NCBI RefSeq assembly: GCF_028532725.1
Contig: NZ_JAQKGU010000002.1
Span: forward strand, 62,001-126,000
DNA: 64,000 nt
Direction: 5' to 3'
DNA from: Desulfovibrio sp. Fe33
GTDB lineage: Bacteria > Desulfobacterota > Desulfovibrionia > Desulfovibrionales > Desulfovibrionaceae
Part shown: piece by piece, positions 1-8,350 of the stretch
Numbering within the stretch: the first letter of the stretch is position 1
Layout of the letters: every line of letters starts with the position of its first letter
Made by a program: the position numbers and the translations under genes
The notes under the pieces: model-generated
The model's input: only the letters and a program-made list of their open reading frames with translations
What the model was told of the DNA's origin: nothing
Databases searched by the model: none

Positions 1-165
1 CGTTCGGCAGCGAATATCTTCAATCAAATGGCGACGTTCGCTTCCGCAGGAGTATCGGAAAGCCGGTAGGAGAATCTGAGTCGGCGCGGGGAGGGGGAGA
101 GGTTTTGCCCGGAACGGGCTTCGGAGAGGCTAACGACACCAAAATTTAACTCCCTGATAGGGAAA

Positions 166-305
166 ATCAGGTGTTGGAAGCCGCTTTGCGGCGATAGTCG
201 GGTGATTTCGCCTCCGGCGGGCAAGGGCTCGCACCCTTGCATCCCATGTATGCGCCTTCGGCGCGGGTTTTTTTCTTCTCTGCGGCGTTCTGTCCCGATA
301 GCGGG
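166..305 (-). repeat. Dispersed three-hairpin repeat, copy A
   Basis: One of five related intergenic elements in this window. Read on the minus strand it has GCGCC-GAA-GGCGC (252-264), then GCAAGGG-TGCGAG-CCCTTGC (221-240), then GCCGC-AAA-GCGGC (180-192), separated by near-identical linkers that include GCCCGCCGGAGGCGAAATCA. It lies beyond the terminator of the minus-strand gene at 388-585. Its role is unknown. The apparent small peptide it encodes (beginning MQGCEPLPAGGE) is read in different frames or lengths in the other copies and is probably not translated. Confidence 0.75.
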
Positions 306-324
306 GAGTTGAATATATAGGTCC

Positions 325-373
325 CTAAAAAAGAATAGGGCCGGTCAGGATTTCCTGACCGGCCCTATTCTTT
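325..373 (-). terminator. Rho-independent terminator of the 65-residue gene
   Basis: A 17-bp perfect stem (GAATAGGGCCGGTCAGG and its complement, 333-370) with a 4-base loop is followed on the minus strand by a run of Ts. It sits 15 bases beyond the stop codon of the gene at 388-585. Confidence 0.9.
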
Positions 374-387
374 GGACAAGCGGCGCA

Positions 388-585
388 CTATGCGTCCCCC
401 AAGTCGGTTGAAACGGCTTGGACGATGTCGCCACGAGTGTTGTAGGTACCCGTGGATTCGACCTTGACGAGTTCGCGGGCCTTTTCGGGATTCTCCAGCA
501 CTTCGCGCTGGAGGCGAACCTTGCGGATGGACTTCATCTGTTCGGCCAGGTTGGGGCCTTGGGCTTCAAAACCGGCGATTTCCAT
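388..585 (-). CDS. Small protein, possibly flagellar regulon (65 aa)
   Basis: I do not recognise this protein. It is a 65-residue, soluble, charged sequence starting MEIAGFEAQGP, with no signal peptide, membrane segment or cysteines. The frame is open back to 723, but the ATG at 585 is chosen because AAGGAGGT lies 7 bases before it and because a sigma-28 type promoter (633-659) predicts a transcript start near 625, inside the longer frame. The strong terminator at 325-373 makes it a one-gene transcript. A sigma-28 promoter suggests expression with late flagellar or chemotaxis genes; small motility-associated proteins of unknown function with a similar M-[DE]-I-A start exist (YjfB type), but the similarity is too slight for a family call. 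Confidence 0.7.
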   Translation of the reverse strand: MEIAGFEAQGPNLAEQMKSIRKVRLQREVLENPEKARELVKVESTGTYNTRGDIVQAVSTDLGDA

Positions 586-632
586 GATTCGTACCTCCTT
601 CCATGGAGTGTTGAACATATTCCTTGCCGATT

Positions 633-659
633 TTATCGGAGAATATTTGGAAACCTTTA
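633..659 (-). promoter_or_regulatory. Sigma-28 (FliA) type promoter
   Basis: On the minus strand TAAA (659-656), a 15-base spacer and TCCGATAA (640-633) match the flagellar sigma-28 consensus TAAA-N15-GCCGATAA at all but one base, with the exact spacing. The predicted start lies near 625, leaving a leader of about 40 bases with a strong ribosome binding site before the ATG at 585. The match is direct; that sigma-28 uses it is inferred. Confidence 0.6.
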
Positions 660-763
660 GGGCCTTGAGCGGGCCGCGGGGCTGGCGTTCCCCCAACAAC
701 TTGATACCTTTTATCTTCTTCATATAAAGAAACGTATACGCGCGGCTTGGGCCGCGTCGTCGA

Positions 764-1696
764 TTACTTTGTTTCCCGCGCGTAGACTTCGTCGAGGATG
801 GCTTTGCCGCCCGCTTCGAGGACTTGGCCTGCCAGGATCATGCCCAGGTCCCAGGCGTGATTCACATTCCCTTCGACCATGCGGCGGATGGGTGTGGAGC
901 CGTCGACTTCGGCCACGTACCCGGTCAGGCGCAGCGTGTCGCCTTCGATCACGGACCAGGCCGCGATGGGGACCTGGCAGCCGCCGTCCAGCCCGGTCAG
1001 GAAGCCGCGTTCGGCCAGGACCTGATGGCGGGTGGGGGCGTGATCCAGGAAGGCGAGCATCGAGCGGACTTCGGCGTCGTCGGAGCGGAACTCGATGCCG
1101 AGCGCGCCCTGGGCCACGGCGGGCAGAAACTCGGGCGGGCTCAGAATCTCCTGCTTGGGCGCGGACATGTTCAGCCGCTTGAGCCCGGCGGTGGCCAGGA
1201 CGATGGCGTCATAGTCGCCGTTCAGGAGCTTGTTCAGCCGGGTGTCCAGGTTGCCGCGCAGGGTCTCGATCTTCAGGTCGGGGCGCAGGGCGCAGAGCTG
1301 GGACTGGCGGCGCAGGCTGGAGGTGCCGACTTTGGCTCCCTCGGGCAAACCCTTGAGGCCGTCGTATTTGACCGAAAGCAGGGAATCGGTGGCTTCTTCT
1401 CGTTCGGGAATGATGCCGACCTCCAGGCCGTCGGGCAGCTCGGTGGGCACGTCCTTCATGGAATGAACGGCCAACTGCGCGCGTCCGTCCAGCAGCGCCT
1501 CTTCGATTTCCTTGACGAACAGTCCCTTGCCGCCGACCTTGGCCAGCGGCACGTCCAGAATCTTGTCGCCCTTGGTCTTGATCTTGAGCAGGTCGACGGA
1601 CAGGCCGGGATGTTCGGCTTCGAGCAGGTCCTTGATATGATTAGCCTGCCACAGGGCCAGGGCTGAGCCGCGCGTGGCGATGGTGAGCTTTTTCAT
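764..1696 (-). CDS. hemC: Hydroxymethylbilane synthase (porphobilinogen deaminase)
   Basis: This cytoplasmic enzyme condenses four porphobilinogen molecules into hydroxymethylbilane in tetrapyrrole (haem, sirohaem, cobalamin) synthesis. The 310-residue length is normal. It begins with the family sequence [13 protein letters not shown], has the substrate-binding [11 protein letters not shown] near residue 125, and [11 protein letters not shown] with the cysteine (about residue 240) that carries the dipyrromethane cofactor. The ATG at 1696 follows AGAGGA at a good distance. It is 49 bases downstream of the FmdB gene on the same strand, so the two may be co-transcribed. Sulfate reducers need large amounts of sirohaem and haem for sulfite reductase and cytochromes. 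The assignment is secure. Confidence 0.97.
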   Translation of the reverse strand: MKKLTIATRGSALALWQANHIKDLLEAEHPGLSVDLLKIKTKGDKILDVPLAKVGGKGLFVKEIEEALLDGRAQLAVHSMKDVPTELPDGLEVGIIPEREEATDSLLSVKYDGLKGLPEGAKVGTSSLRRQSQLCALRPDLKIETLRGNLDTRLNKLLNGDYDAIVLATAGLKRLNMSAPKQEILSPPEFLPAVAQGALGIEFRSDDAEVRSMLAFLDHAPTRHQVLAERGFLTGLDGGCQVPIAAWSVIEGDTLRLTGYVAEVDGSTPIRRMVEGNVNHAWDLGMILAGQVLEAGGKAILDEVYARETK

Positions 1697-1745
1697 GCAG
1701 ATTCCTCTGGTATGACTTCCGCCGTGTGAAAATGGCGTTCGGAGA

Positions 1746-1994
1746 TTAGCCGCAACTGGAGCAGTTGCCGCCGGAACAGCCCGCGCAACCGGAAGAAGGC
1801 GCGCTGGGTTTGGCGGGGGCGCTGTCGCCGCCGGCGTCGGGCCTGAAGCCGCCGACCTTGGACCGGACGGCGCTCATGAGCTTGCCGGTGTCGGTGGACT
1901 TGCATTTGGGGCATGTGGGGCATTCGTCGCGGTCGAAAACGAGTTCCTCGAATTCGTTGCCGCACGCGTTGCATTTGTATTCGAATATGGGCAT
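1746..1994 (-). CDS. FmdB-family zinc ribbon protein
   Basis: An 82-residue protein starting [19 protein letters not shown], with a second CPKC pair about 20 residues on, giving the four-cysteine zinc ribbon of the FmdB/CxxC regulatory-protein family. The ATG at 1994 is chosen because MPI-[FY]-EY is the invariant family start; the frame continues to 2126 without family similarity. After a proline/alanine linker the tail is rich in Cys, Gly and Ser and ends [10 protein letters not shown], so it could bind more metal. The cellular role of the family is not established; the FmdB name comes from a link with formamidase genes. It precedes hemC on the same strand. A shorter paralogue lies at 21288-21491. 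Confidence 0.85.
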   Translation of the reverse strand: MPIFEYKCNACGNEFEELVFDRDECPTCPKCKSTDTGKLMSAVRSKVGGFRPDAGGDSAPAKPSAPSSGCAGCSGGNCSSCG

Positions 1995-2231
1995 GGCGTG
2001 CTCCGAAACGGTGTTGTGATGGGCCGGGAACTCCCGGCAGAGGGTTTCCATAGCTGAAAAGGACCGGGCTGGCAACGTTGCCGCCCGGCCGGGACATAAG
2101 GTAAGTCCGTTGTGCGCCGTGTCCACCCTTTTCTTGCCTGAATCGGGGCTTTACACCGCGCTTTCCCCCCGGCTAACATGACAACGAGAGGCCGGTGGGA
2201 ACGTCCGTTCAGCCCAAGCCGCGGAGGGATC

Positions 2232-3179
2232 ATGAAAGACGAGTTTTACGCGCTGCATCTCGATACCGGAAACGGCGAGGCCTGGGCTTCCCGACCGTCC
2301 GGCCAGGCGTATCTGGCGGACGGCGCGGTCCATTGCGTCTTTTCCGCCCGCACGGCCGTCAAGATGGGCATGGGCGCCAACAGCCGTTCCCATGAAAGCC
2401 TGACTTTTCGTTTCGTGGAGCAGACCGGCGAGGACGAATTCGCCACCCGGCTGCTCAGCAACCGCCGCCTGCCCATGGGCGAGGCCGAGCTGATTTCCCT
2501 GGATGAGCTCGTGGAAAGCCATTCTCCCGAGCTGGCTTTTTACGAGGAGCGGGTCGTCCCGGCCATGCTTGAGCGCGGCGCGCCCGAGGATGCGCGATCG
2601 GCGTCCATCGACAGGCGGGTCTTCAACGGCCTTTTCGGCCTGGGGCTGCTCTACCTGGAACGGGACGAGCCGGGGCGCGCCTCGGCGCTGTTCGCCGACC
2701 TGGCCGGGATCAAAGCCGACTTCGTGGGCAAGAACCAGTTCCTGTTCAACGACTGCGGCATCGGACTGCGCAAGTGCGGCCTGTTCGGCGAGGCCATCGC
2801 CTTCTTCCTTCGCGCATTGGATTATGCGCCGGATGACGAGAATCTCCTCTACAATTTGGGCCGCGCCCATTACGAGAACGGCGACTGGACCCGTTCGCTG
2901 GACTACCTTATCCAGTCCAACAAGTTCAATCCCGGCCTTGGTCCGACCAACAGCTTGCTCGGGTTGATGGTCCGTCTGGAAACGGACGACCGGCTGGCCG
3001 ACCGCTACGGCAAACCGCCGGTGCCGCCCGCCGTGGCCGCCCGCGCCCGCCAGATTCTGGCCGCCGGTTCCGGCAGGCTCAAGCTCGACGATACGCTGGT
3101 GGCCAGTCCCGTGGAACCCGGGCGCGCCCGGTCCGGCGGCGTGGGCCATGTCGAGTTCAAACGCCGGGGCGAAAAATAG
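2232..3179 (+). CDS. Tetratricopeptide repeat protein (first of a tandem pair)
   Basis: A 315-residue soluble protein with no signal peptide. The N-terminal half has no named domain. Residues about 165-245 contain two or three TPR-like helical pairs (LFNDCGIGLRKCGLFGEAI and the following repeat), which usually mediate protein contacts. A sequence RYGKPPVPPAVAAR follows. The start at 2232 is preceded by GGAGG at 7 bases; the open frame reaches 2178 but without a site. It is paralogous over its whole length to the next gene, sharing GED-(E/G), LP-GE, DELI-like, LFN-(D/E)-GI-LRK and RYGKPPVP. Such TPR proteins are frequent in Desulfovibrio genomes; no function is known to me. Confidence 0.85.
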   Translation: MKDEFYALHLDTGNGEAWASRPSGQAYLADGAVHCVFSARTAVKMGMGANSRSHESLTFRFVEQTGEDEFATRLLSNRRLPMGEAELISLDELVESHSPELAFYEERVVPAMLERGAPEDARSASIDRRVFNGLFGLGLLYLERDEPGRASALFADLAGIKADFVGKNQFLFNDCGIGLRKCGLFGEAIAFFLRALDYAPDDENLLYNLGRAHYENGDWTRSLDYLIQSNKFNPGLGPTNSLLGLMVRLETDDRLADRYGKPPVPPAVAARARQILAAGSGRLKLDDTLVASPVEPGRARSGGVGHVEFKRRGEK

Positions 3180-3258
3180 CCTCCGAACTCCGGCGCATTC
3201 CTTTTTTCACTAAAGTCCCTTCCCCCGTGGACCGATAAGATTCGGGAATACGGGGTGG

Positions 3259-3288
3259 AAAGGCCGTTCGGCGTTGCCGGACCTTTTT
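3259..3288 (+). terminator. Possible terminator between the TPR paralogues
   Basis: AAAGG and CCTTT flank an inner CGGC-GTT-GCCG stem, followed by TTTTT. The stem is interrupted by unequal bulges, so it is weak. It lies about 80 bases after the first TPR gene and would separate the two paralogues into different transcripts. Confidence 0.35.
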
Positions 3289-3436
3289 CACGCAATGCGC
3301 CTGGTGACTGCGGGAGCCCACCGGATGGCGCAGGGGAAATGCCATGCCCAAGACCGGCGGCGGTTCGCGTTAGGGGAAAACGCGGATCGGACCGGTTCGA
3401 ACAGGGCATGGCCGTCCCCCTGCGAAAGGGTGACCC

Positions 3437-4417
3437 ATGATGAAGGATGCGTCAGTTTCTCTCGACGGCAGGAGCCTTGCCAATCGTGCCCCGCAACGGG
3501 GCATCGGGCCTGTTCGCTGTATTTTCTCGACCGGCGATTCCCATGACATTGAAAAGGAAACCGCCTCCGGAACTCGGGGACGAATCCGCTATTGGTTCGT
3601 TTGCCAGATCGGGGAGGACGGCTATGCCGTGCGCGGGTTGGGCAACGATTTTCTGCCTTCGGGCGGGGAATCGGCCATCACCGCCGACGAACTGATCGCC
3701 CGGTACACCCCGGAGGTGGCCGTTTTCGAGAACCGGATGCTTCCGTCGGTGCGTCGCAACGGCTACAGTTCCGCCGAGACCGGCCTGGGCTCGGATGGCC
3801 GGGGCATTCCGCCCGCCCTGGACGAGGCCAATGTGCGTGGCCTGTTCGAGCTGGCCCGGGAATATCTCCTCGCGCGGCGTACAGCCAAGGGACGGACGTT
3901 TCTCGGCGAGCTGCTGCGGGTCAAGGCCCCGTTCCCCGGCAAGGACCAGCACCTATTCAACGAGTTCGGCATCGCCCTGCGCAAGATCGGCTTCCTCGAC
4001 GGCGCGGTAATCTGTTACCGCCGGGCTCTCAAGTATGCGGAAAAGGACGACCATCTTTTCTACAATCTGGCCCGCGTTTACTACGAGCAGGGCCAGTGGT
4101 GGGATTGCATGACCACTCTTGCCCGCTGCTTCGAGTTCAATCCGGACCTCCCCCTTGCCCGCGACCTCGCGGCCCTCATACATGCCCTGGCGGACAATCC
4201 CGGCCTGCGGCGGCGTTACGGCAAGCCTCCGGTGCCGGAAGGCGTGGCCCGCCGCGTCGCATTGCTCTGCGACATCCTTCCCGGCGCCGACGCCCTTGGC
4301 CGAGTTCGCAACGGGGCCTTTCAGCCGGAAACGGCGCCCGAGGCGAAACCGCCCTCCCTCGACCAGCGGCGCGACAGGGGGCTGTCCCTGCCGGGCCGCG
4401 ACGCGGTGGGGATGTGA
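3437..4417 (+). CDS. Tetratricopeptide repeat protein (second of a tandem pair)
   Basis: A 326-residue soluble protein and the diverged duplicate of the preceding gene. Shared landmarks in order are GEDGYAVR, LPSGGESAITADELI, EVAVFENRMLPSV, LFNEFGIALRKIGF, the TPR pair with LFYNLARVYYEQGQW, and RYGKPPVPEGVARR. The first 50 residues and the last 45 differ most from the partner. Either of two consecutive ATG codons (3437, 3440) could be used; GAAAGGG lies just upstream. The 257 bases between the genes hold no other gene. The pair probably encodes related binding or scaffold proteins, but no function can be given. Confidence 0.82.
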   Translation: MMKDASVSLDGRSLANRAPQRGIGPVRCIFSTGDSHDIEKETASGTRGRIRYWFVCQIGEDGYAVRGLGNDFLPSGGESAITADELIARYTPEVAVFENRMLPSVRRNGYSSAETGLGSDGRGIPPALDEANVRGLFELAREYLLARRTAKGRTFLGELLRVKAPFPGKDQHLFNEFGIALRKIGFLDGAVICYRRALKYAEKDDHLFYNLARVYYEQGQWWDCMTTLARCFEFNPDLPLARDLAALIHALADNPGLRRRYGKPPVPEGVARRVALLCDILPGADALGRVRNGAFQPETAPEAKPPSLDQRRDRGLSLPGRDAVGM

Positions 4418-4439
4418 TTTCAGCGGAAGTTCGGCCGCA

Positions 4440-4600
4440 CGGCAGAACCCTACAGAACGGAAAAATCCGCGCCGAAGGCGCATACTGGGGATGCAAGGGT
4501 TCGCACCCTTGCCCGCCGGAGGCGAAATCACCCGACTATCGCCGCGAAGCGGCCTTCATCACCCGACTTAACTCTTCAAGAAGTTAAGGGGCGTTCCCCG
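4440..4600 (+). repeat. Dispersed three-hairpin repeat, copy B
   Basis: Same element as copy A, here on the plus strand in the convergent gap between the second TPR gene and lon. Hairpins are GCGCC-GAA-GGCGC (4469-4481), GCAAGGGT-TCGC-ACCCTTGC (4493-4512) and GCCGC-GAA-GCGGC (4541-4553). The middle hairpin differs from the other copies on both arms and stays paired, gaining one base pair. A further TTAACTTCTTGAAGAGTTAA-like inverted repeat follows. Confidence 0.75.
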
Positions 4601-4616
4601 CCAGAGGGTAACTCCC

Positions 4617-4653
4617 ACAAAAAAGGGGACCGCAGCACGCTGCGGTCCCCTTT
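4617..4653 (-). terminator. Terminator of lon (possibly bidirectional)
   Basis: A 14-bp perfect stem (AAAGGGGACCGCAG, 4622-4635, with its complement 4640-4653) and a CACG loop is followed on the minus strand by six Ts. It lies 24 bases past the lon stop codon. On the plus strand only TTTGATTT follows, so it may also work weakly for the TPR gene. Confidence 0.88.
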
Positions 4654-4676
4654 GATTTCGATGTGATCGGGATGGC

Positions 4677-7193
4677 TTATTTGGCCTTGGCGAGGGGCCA
4701 GATTTCGTCCACCTTTTCGATGGTTTTGATGGTGATTTTTTTGCGCAGTTCGTCCGGAATCTCGGCCAGATCCTTTTTGTTCTGGGCCGGGATGAGGACC
4801 TTTTTCATGCCGCGGGACACGGCGGCGAGGATTTTCTCCTTGATGCCGCCCACGGGCAGGACGCGGCCGCGCAGGGATATTTCGCCGGTCATGGCCAGGT
4901 CCGGGCAGATCGGGGTATCGGTCAGGGCGGAGATGAGCGCCGTGACCAGGGTGACGCCTGCGGACGGGCCGTCCTTGGGAGTGGCTCCGGCCGGGACGTG
5001 CACGTGGATGTCCCGTTTCTCGGCGAAGGCCGGGTCGATGCCGTAGAGGTCGGCCCTGGCCCGGGCGATGGACAGGGCGGCCTGAGCCGATTCCTTCATG
5101 ACGTCGCCGAGCTTGCCGGTCAGGATCAGTTTGCCCTTGCCCGGCATGGTGGTCACCTCGATGTGCAGTATCTCGCCGCCCACCGGAGTCCAGGCGAGGC
5201 CGACGGCCACGCCCGGGGGCAGGGTGGGTTCCTTCTCGTCGTCGAGGAAACGCGGCGGCCCGAGGAGCTTGTAGAGGTTGTTCGTCGTGATCTTGAACGG
5301 CCCCTTTTCGCCTTCGGCCTTTTTCCTGGCCATCTTTCGGCTCAGGGTGCCGATCTCGCGTTCCACGTTGCGCAGCCCGGCCTCGCGGGTGTACTCGCGG
5401 ACGACCTTGGCCACGAGCTTGTCGGAGATGATGAGCTCACCCTCGTCGAGGCCGTTTTCCCTGATCTGGCGGGGAATGATGTAGCGTCGGGTGATGACGG
5501 TCTTTTCCTGCTCGGTGTAGCCGGGAATGCGGATGACCTCCATGCGGTCCATGAGCGGGCCGGGGATGGAGTCGAGCATGTTGGCCGTGCACACGAACAT
5601 GACCTTGGACAGATCGAAGGGCACGTTCAGGTAATGGTCGGTGAACGAGTTGTTCTGTTCCGGGTCCAGGACCTCGAGCAGGGCCGACGACGGGTCGCCC
5701 CGGAAGTCGGAGCCGAGCTTGTCGATCTCGTCGAGCATGATTACCGGGTTGCGCGTGCCGCACTGCTTGATGGCCTGGATGATGCGGCCGGGCATGGCCC
5801 CGATGTAGGTCCGCCGGTGGCCGCGAATTTCGGCCTCGTCGCGCATTCCGCCCAGGGACATGCGGTGGAACTTGCGCCCCAGCGACCTGGCGATGGAGCG
5901 GCCGAGGGAAGTCTTGCCCACGCCCGGAGGCCCCACGAAGCAGAGGATCGGGCCTTTCATCTTGGGGTTGAGCTTGCGCACGCTCAGGTATTCGAGGATG
6001 CGCTCCTTGACCTTTTCCAGGTCGTAGTGGTCGGCGTTGAGAATTTCTTCGGCCTTCTTGATGTCCAACCGATCGCGGGAGAGCTTCTTCCACGGCAGGT
6101 CGATCATCCAGTCGAGGTAGGTGCGGATGACCGTCGCCTCGCTTGATTCGGCGTGCATGGTTTCCAGCCGCCTGAGCTGTTTGAAGGCCTCCTTCATGAC
6201 GTCCTTGGGCATTCCCGAGGCCACCAGTCCCTTGCGCAGTTCCTCCATCTCTTCGGACTCGTCGCCGTCGTCGCCGAGTTCGCGCTTGATGGCCTTGATC
6301 TGTTCGCGCAGGTAGAAGTCGCGCTGGGCCTTGTCCATGCCCTCTTTGGCCATGGTCTGGATCTTGTTCTGCATGGAGGCCACCTCGACCTCCTTGAGCA
6401 GTTGCTCGTTGACCAGCTCCAGCCGCTTGATGGGGTCGACGCATTCCAGAATCTTCTGGGCCGCCTCCACCTTCATGCGCAGGTTGGAGGCGATGAGGTC
6501 GGCCAGCCTGCCCGGATCGGACACGCTGTTGAGCACGGACATGATGTCGGCGCTGGAAATGCCGCGCAGGGAAAGAATGCGTTCGGACTGCTCACGCGAG
6601 GAGCGGACAAGGGCTTCCTGCTCGGCGTTCAGAGCGCCCGCTTCGGGCTCCACGATGGGGGTCAGCTCGGCGATGTGGTACGGGTCGTTGGAGGTGAACC
6701 GTTTCAGCTTGGCGCGGGCCAGCCCCTGGACCAGGACCTTGAGGCGGCCGTCGGGCATCTTGAGCATACGCATTATCATGCCCACGGTGCCCGTGGCGTA
6801 CAGGTCGTCCGGGCCGGGGTCCTCCACGCTCTCGTCCTTCTGGGTCAGAATGAGGATGTAGCGGTCACCGGCCAGGGCCGCGTCCACGGCCTGGACGGAT
6901 TTCTCGCGGCCCACGAAGAGCGGCAGGATCATGTAGTTGAAGACCACGATGTCGCGCACGGCGAGCACGGGCAGGACCTGGGGGATATCGGCCGGATTGT
7001 GGCCCGGCATGTCCTCGCCGTCGCTGAACATGGACGCGCCGGGGGTGTTGGTCAGCGCCTCGATGATCTCCGGGATGTCCTCGACGGGTTTTTGGGGCTT
7101 GTCGGGCTTCGGCGTCTTATCGATGTCGACATCCGGCTTTTTGCGTTTGATGCGCGACGGACGGATGGGGGATTTCTTTTTTTTCTGGCTCAA
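4677..7193 (-). CDS. lon: ATP-dependent Lon protease
   Basis: An 838-residue cytoplasmic AAA+ serine protease that degrades misfolded and regulatory proteins. Domains in order: a Lys/Pro-rich N-terminal tail (residues 1-45), the LON substrate-binding domain (from about 75, starting [13 protein letters not shown]), the AAA+ module with Walker [10 protein letters not shown] near residue 420 and Walker [10 protein letters not shown], and the protease domain with the catalytic serine in DGPSAG (about 744) and lysine in GGIKEK (about 785). The start codon is TTG at 7193, with AGAGGA 9 bases upstream; no ATG fits. The tail of alternating basic and acidic residues is longer than usual for Lon. A possible sigma-70 promoter lies at 7236-7263. 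Desulfovibrio species often carry more than one lon gene. Confidence 0.97.
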   Translation of the reverse strand: MSQKKKKSPIRPSRIKRKKPDVDIDKTPKPDKPQKPVEDIPEIIEALTNTPGASMFSDGEDMPGHNPADIPQVLPVLAVRDIVVFNYMILPLFVGREKSVQAVDAALAGDRYILILTQKDESVEDPGPDDLYATGTVGMIMRMLKMPDGRLKVLVQGLARAKLKRFTSNDPYHIAELTPIVEPEAGALNAEQEALVRSSREQSERILSLRGISSADIMSVLNSVSDPGRLADLIASNLRMKVEAAQKILECVDPIKRLELVNEQLLKEVEVASMQNKIQTMAKEGMDKAQRDFYLREQIKAIKRELGDDGDESEEMEELRKGLVASGMPKDVMKEAFKQLRRLETMHAESSEATVIRTYLDWMIDLPWKKLSRDRLDIKKAEEILNADHYDLEKVKERILEYLSVRKLNPKMKGPILCFVGPPGVGKTSLGRSIARSLGRKFHRMSLGGMRDEAEIRGHRRTYIGAMPGRIIQAIKQCGTRNPVIMLDEIDKLGSDFRGDPSSALLEVLDPEQNNSFTDHYLNVPFDLSKVMFVCTANMLDSIPGPLMDRMEVIRIPGYTEQEKTVITRRYIIPRQIRENGLDEGELIISDKLVAKVVREYTREAGLRNVEREIGTLSRKMARKKAEGEKGPFKITTNNLYKLLGPPRFLDDEKEPTLPPGVAVGLAWTPVGGEILHIEVTTMPGKGKLILTGKLGDVMKESAQAALSIARARADLYGIDPAFAEKRDIHVHVPAGATPKDGPSAGVTLVTALISALTDTPICPDLAMTGEISLRGRVLPVGGIKEKILAAVSRGMKKVLIPAQNKKDLAEIPDELRKKITIKTIEKVDEIWPLAKAK

Positions 7194-7235
7194 ATGCGTA
7201 TCCTCTGATTTGTGTGCAAACAGATGGTGTTAGAC

Positions 7236-7263
7236 TACATATATCGTCAGATCGGGTTGGCAA
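7236..7263 (-). promoter_or_regulatory. Possible sigma-70 promoter of lon
   Basis: On the minus strand TTGCCA (7263-7258), a 16-base spacer and TATGTA (7241-7236) give a moderate promoter about 45 bases ahead of the TTG start. No convincing heat-shock (sigma-32) -35/-10 pair is visible. Confidence 0.35.
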
Positions 7264-7395
7264 GTCCATTATTATGGTAAATTCGCGATTCTTGCCTCGT
7301 TTGTCCGCTGAGGGGAGATATTGCCGTGGCTGTCCGCCAGACTGTGAAAAAGTCCGGAAAGGGGAACGGGATGTGGGGGACGGGGAACGGAAGAT

Positions 7396-7668
7396 TCAAC
7401 GGCGTACGGAAAAGGTAGGCAGGGGCGTTCCCAGCGGGGAACGCCGGGATTCGACGGCGGAGACACGGGCAAGCGGCGGGCCGAGCCTGAGGCGCTCCTC
7501 GAATCGGTCGAGTTGTTCGGCCGAGCCCTGGGCGAGGACTTCCACGGCTCCGTCGGGCAGGTTGCGCACCCATCCGGTGACGCCCAGATCGCGCGCCGTC
7601 TCGCGTGTCCAGCCCCGGAACCATACCCCTTGGACCTTCCCGCGGACGATGGCGGCCATTTCCTGCAT
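7396..7668 (-). CDS. acyP: Acylphosphatase
   Basis: A 90-residue cytoplasmic enzyme that hydrolyses acyl phosphates. The family signature is clear: VRGKVQGVWFRGWTR near the N-terminus contains the phosphate-binding loop and catalytic arginine, and GWVRNLPDGAVEVLAQG contains the catalytic asparagine. The ATG at 7668 directly abuts the radC stop codon and is preceded by GGGAGG inside radC, so it is translated from the same message. The C-terminal 15 residues are poorly conserved. The substrate in the cell is not known. Confidence 0.93.
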   Translation of the reverse strand: MQEMAAIVRGKVQGVWFRGWTRETARDLGVTGWVRNLPDGAVEVLAQGSAEQLDRFEERLRLGPPLARVSAVESRRSPLGTPLPTFSVRR

Positions 7669-8349
7669 CTAGAGCCTCCCGAATTCGTTGAAGCTGTAGT
7701 AGTCGTGGTCGGTGACGATGATATGGTCGCGCACGGCTATGTCGAGGCTGGCGCAGGCCTCGGCCACCTTGGCGGTGAGGATGATGTCCTCGGCGGACGG
7801 GTCGCTGCCGCCGCCCGGATGGTTGTGGACGAGGATGATGTTGGTGGCTTCGACGCGCAGGGCGGCCGCCGCGATTTCACGCGGGAAGACCGCAGTGGCG
7901 TTGGTGGTGCCCTTGCTCATGGGCTCCCAGGCGATAATCCGGTTTTTGGTGTCCATGAAGATCGCCCAGAATTCTTCGATCTCCTTGTGCCCGAGACGGG
8001 CCATGGCGGCTTTGGCCAGGGCGGCGGGGTCGGTTACGGACCGGCCGCGCCGGGCGTCCGCCTCGCCCAGCCGGGCGTGCAGCTCCTGGAAAAGCGCCCA
8101 CTGCGTCTGGGCGGCGGGGCCGAGTCCCTTGATGCCGTCCAGTTGGTCGGGGCGCACCATGACCGCTTCCTTCAGGGAGCCGAAGCGCTCGATGAGCTCT
8201 TTGGCTATGGGCTTGGTGTCGCGCCTGGGCAGGCTCAAGGCGAGGAACAGTTCAAGGACCTCGTAGTCGGCCAAACCGCGCGGATTGTCCGCCAGCCTGG
8301 TTTTGAGCCGCTGACGGTGGCCGGTGTAGTGGGGGGCGTCCTTGGTCAT
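7669..8349 (-). CDS. radC: RadC-family JAB-domain protein
   Basis: A 226-residue protein with an N-terminal helix-hairpin-helix region (DGIKGLGPAAQTQW, around residues 65-80) and a C-terminal JAB/MPN metalloprotease-like domain carrying HNHPGGGSDPSAED (around residue 175), the expected HxH and D zinc ligands. RadC was once named as a DNA repair protein, but that role is not supported; the biochemical function is unknown. It starts one base after the holA stop codon region and abuts acyP, so holA-radC-acyP is a tight unit. The DNA-binding HhH motif fits its neighbourhood with a polymerase subunit only loosely. Confidence 0.93.
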   Translation of the reverse strand: MTKDAPHYTGHRQRLKTRLADNPRGLADYEVLELFLALSLPRRDTKPIAKELIERFGSLKEAVMVRPDQLDGIKGLGPAAQTQWALFQELHARLGEADARRGRSVTDPAALAKAAMARLGHKEIEEFWAIFMDTKNRIIAWEPMSKGTTNATAVFPREIAAAALRVEATNIILVHNHPGGGSDPSAEDIILTAKVAEACASLDIAVRDHIIVTDHDYYSFNEFGRL

Positions 8350-8350
8350 C

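Larger units (their letters stand above)
1..387. other. Left-edge intergenic stretch without a gene
   Basis: No coding region is convincing here. A 72-codon open frame on the minus strand at 24-242 is a by-product of the dispersed repeat (copy A, about 166-305). The stretch also holds a small GC-rich inverted repeat (GCCCG-GAA-CGGGC) near 107-119 and the terminator at 325-373 that ends the minus-strand gene to the right. Bases 1-100 could be the remnant end of a neighbouring transcription unit outside the window; nothing in them can be assigned. Confidence 0.6.

Noticed and set aside
24-242. 72-codon open frame on the minus strand at the left edge
   Set aside because: It is formed by the dispersed repeat; the same core is read with different ends in other copies and no consistent protein emerges.
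3180-3436. Cobalamin or molybdenum-cofactor riboswitch between the TPR genes
   Set aside because: The GC-rich stretch has hairpins, but no B12 box or Moco core could be aligned.
7194-7300. Heat-shock sigma-32 promoter for lon
   Set aside because: CTTGCCAACCCGAT looks like fragments of the -35 and -10 but without the needed spacer.
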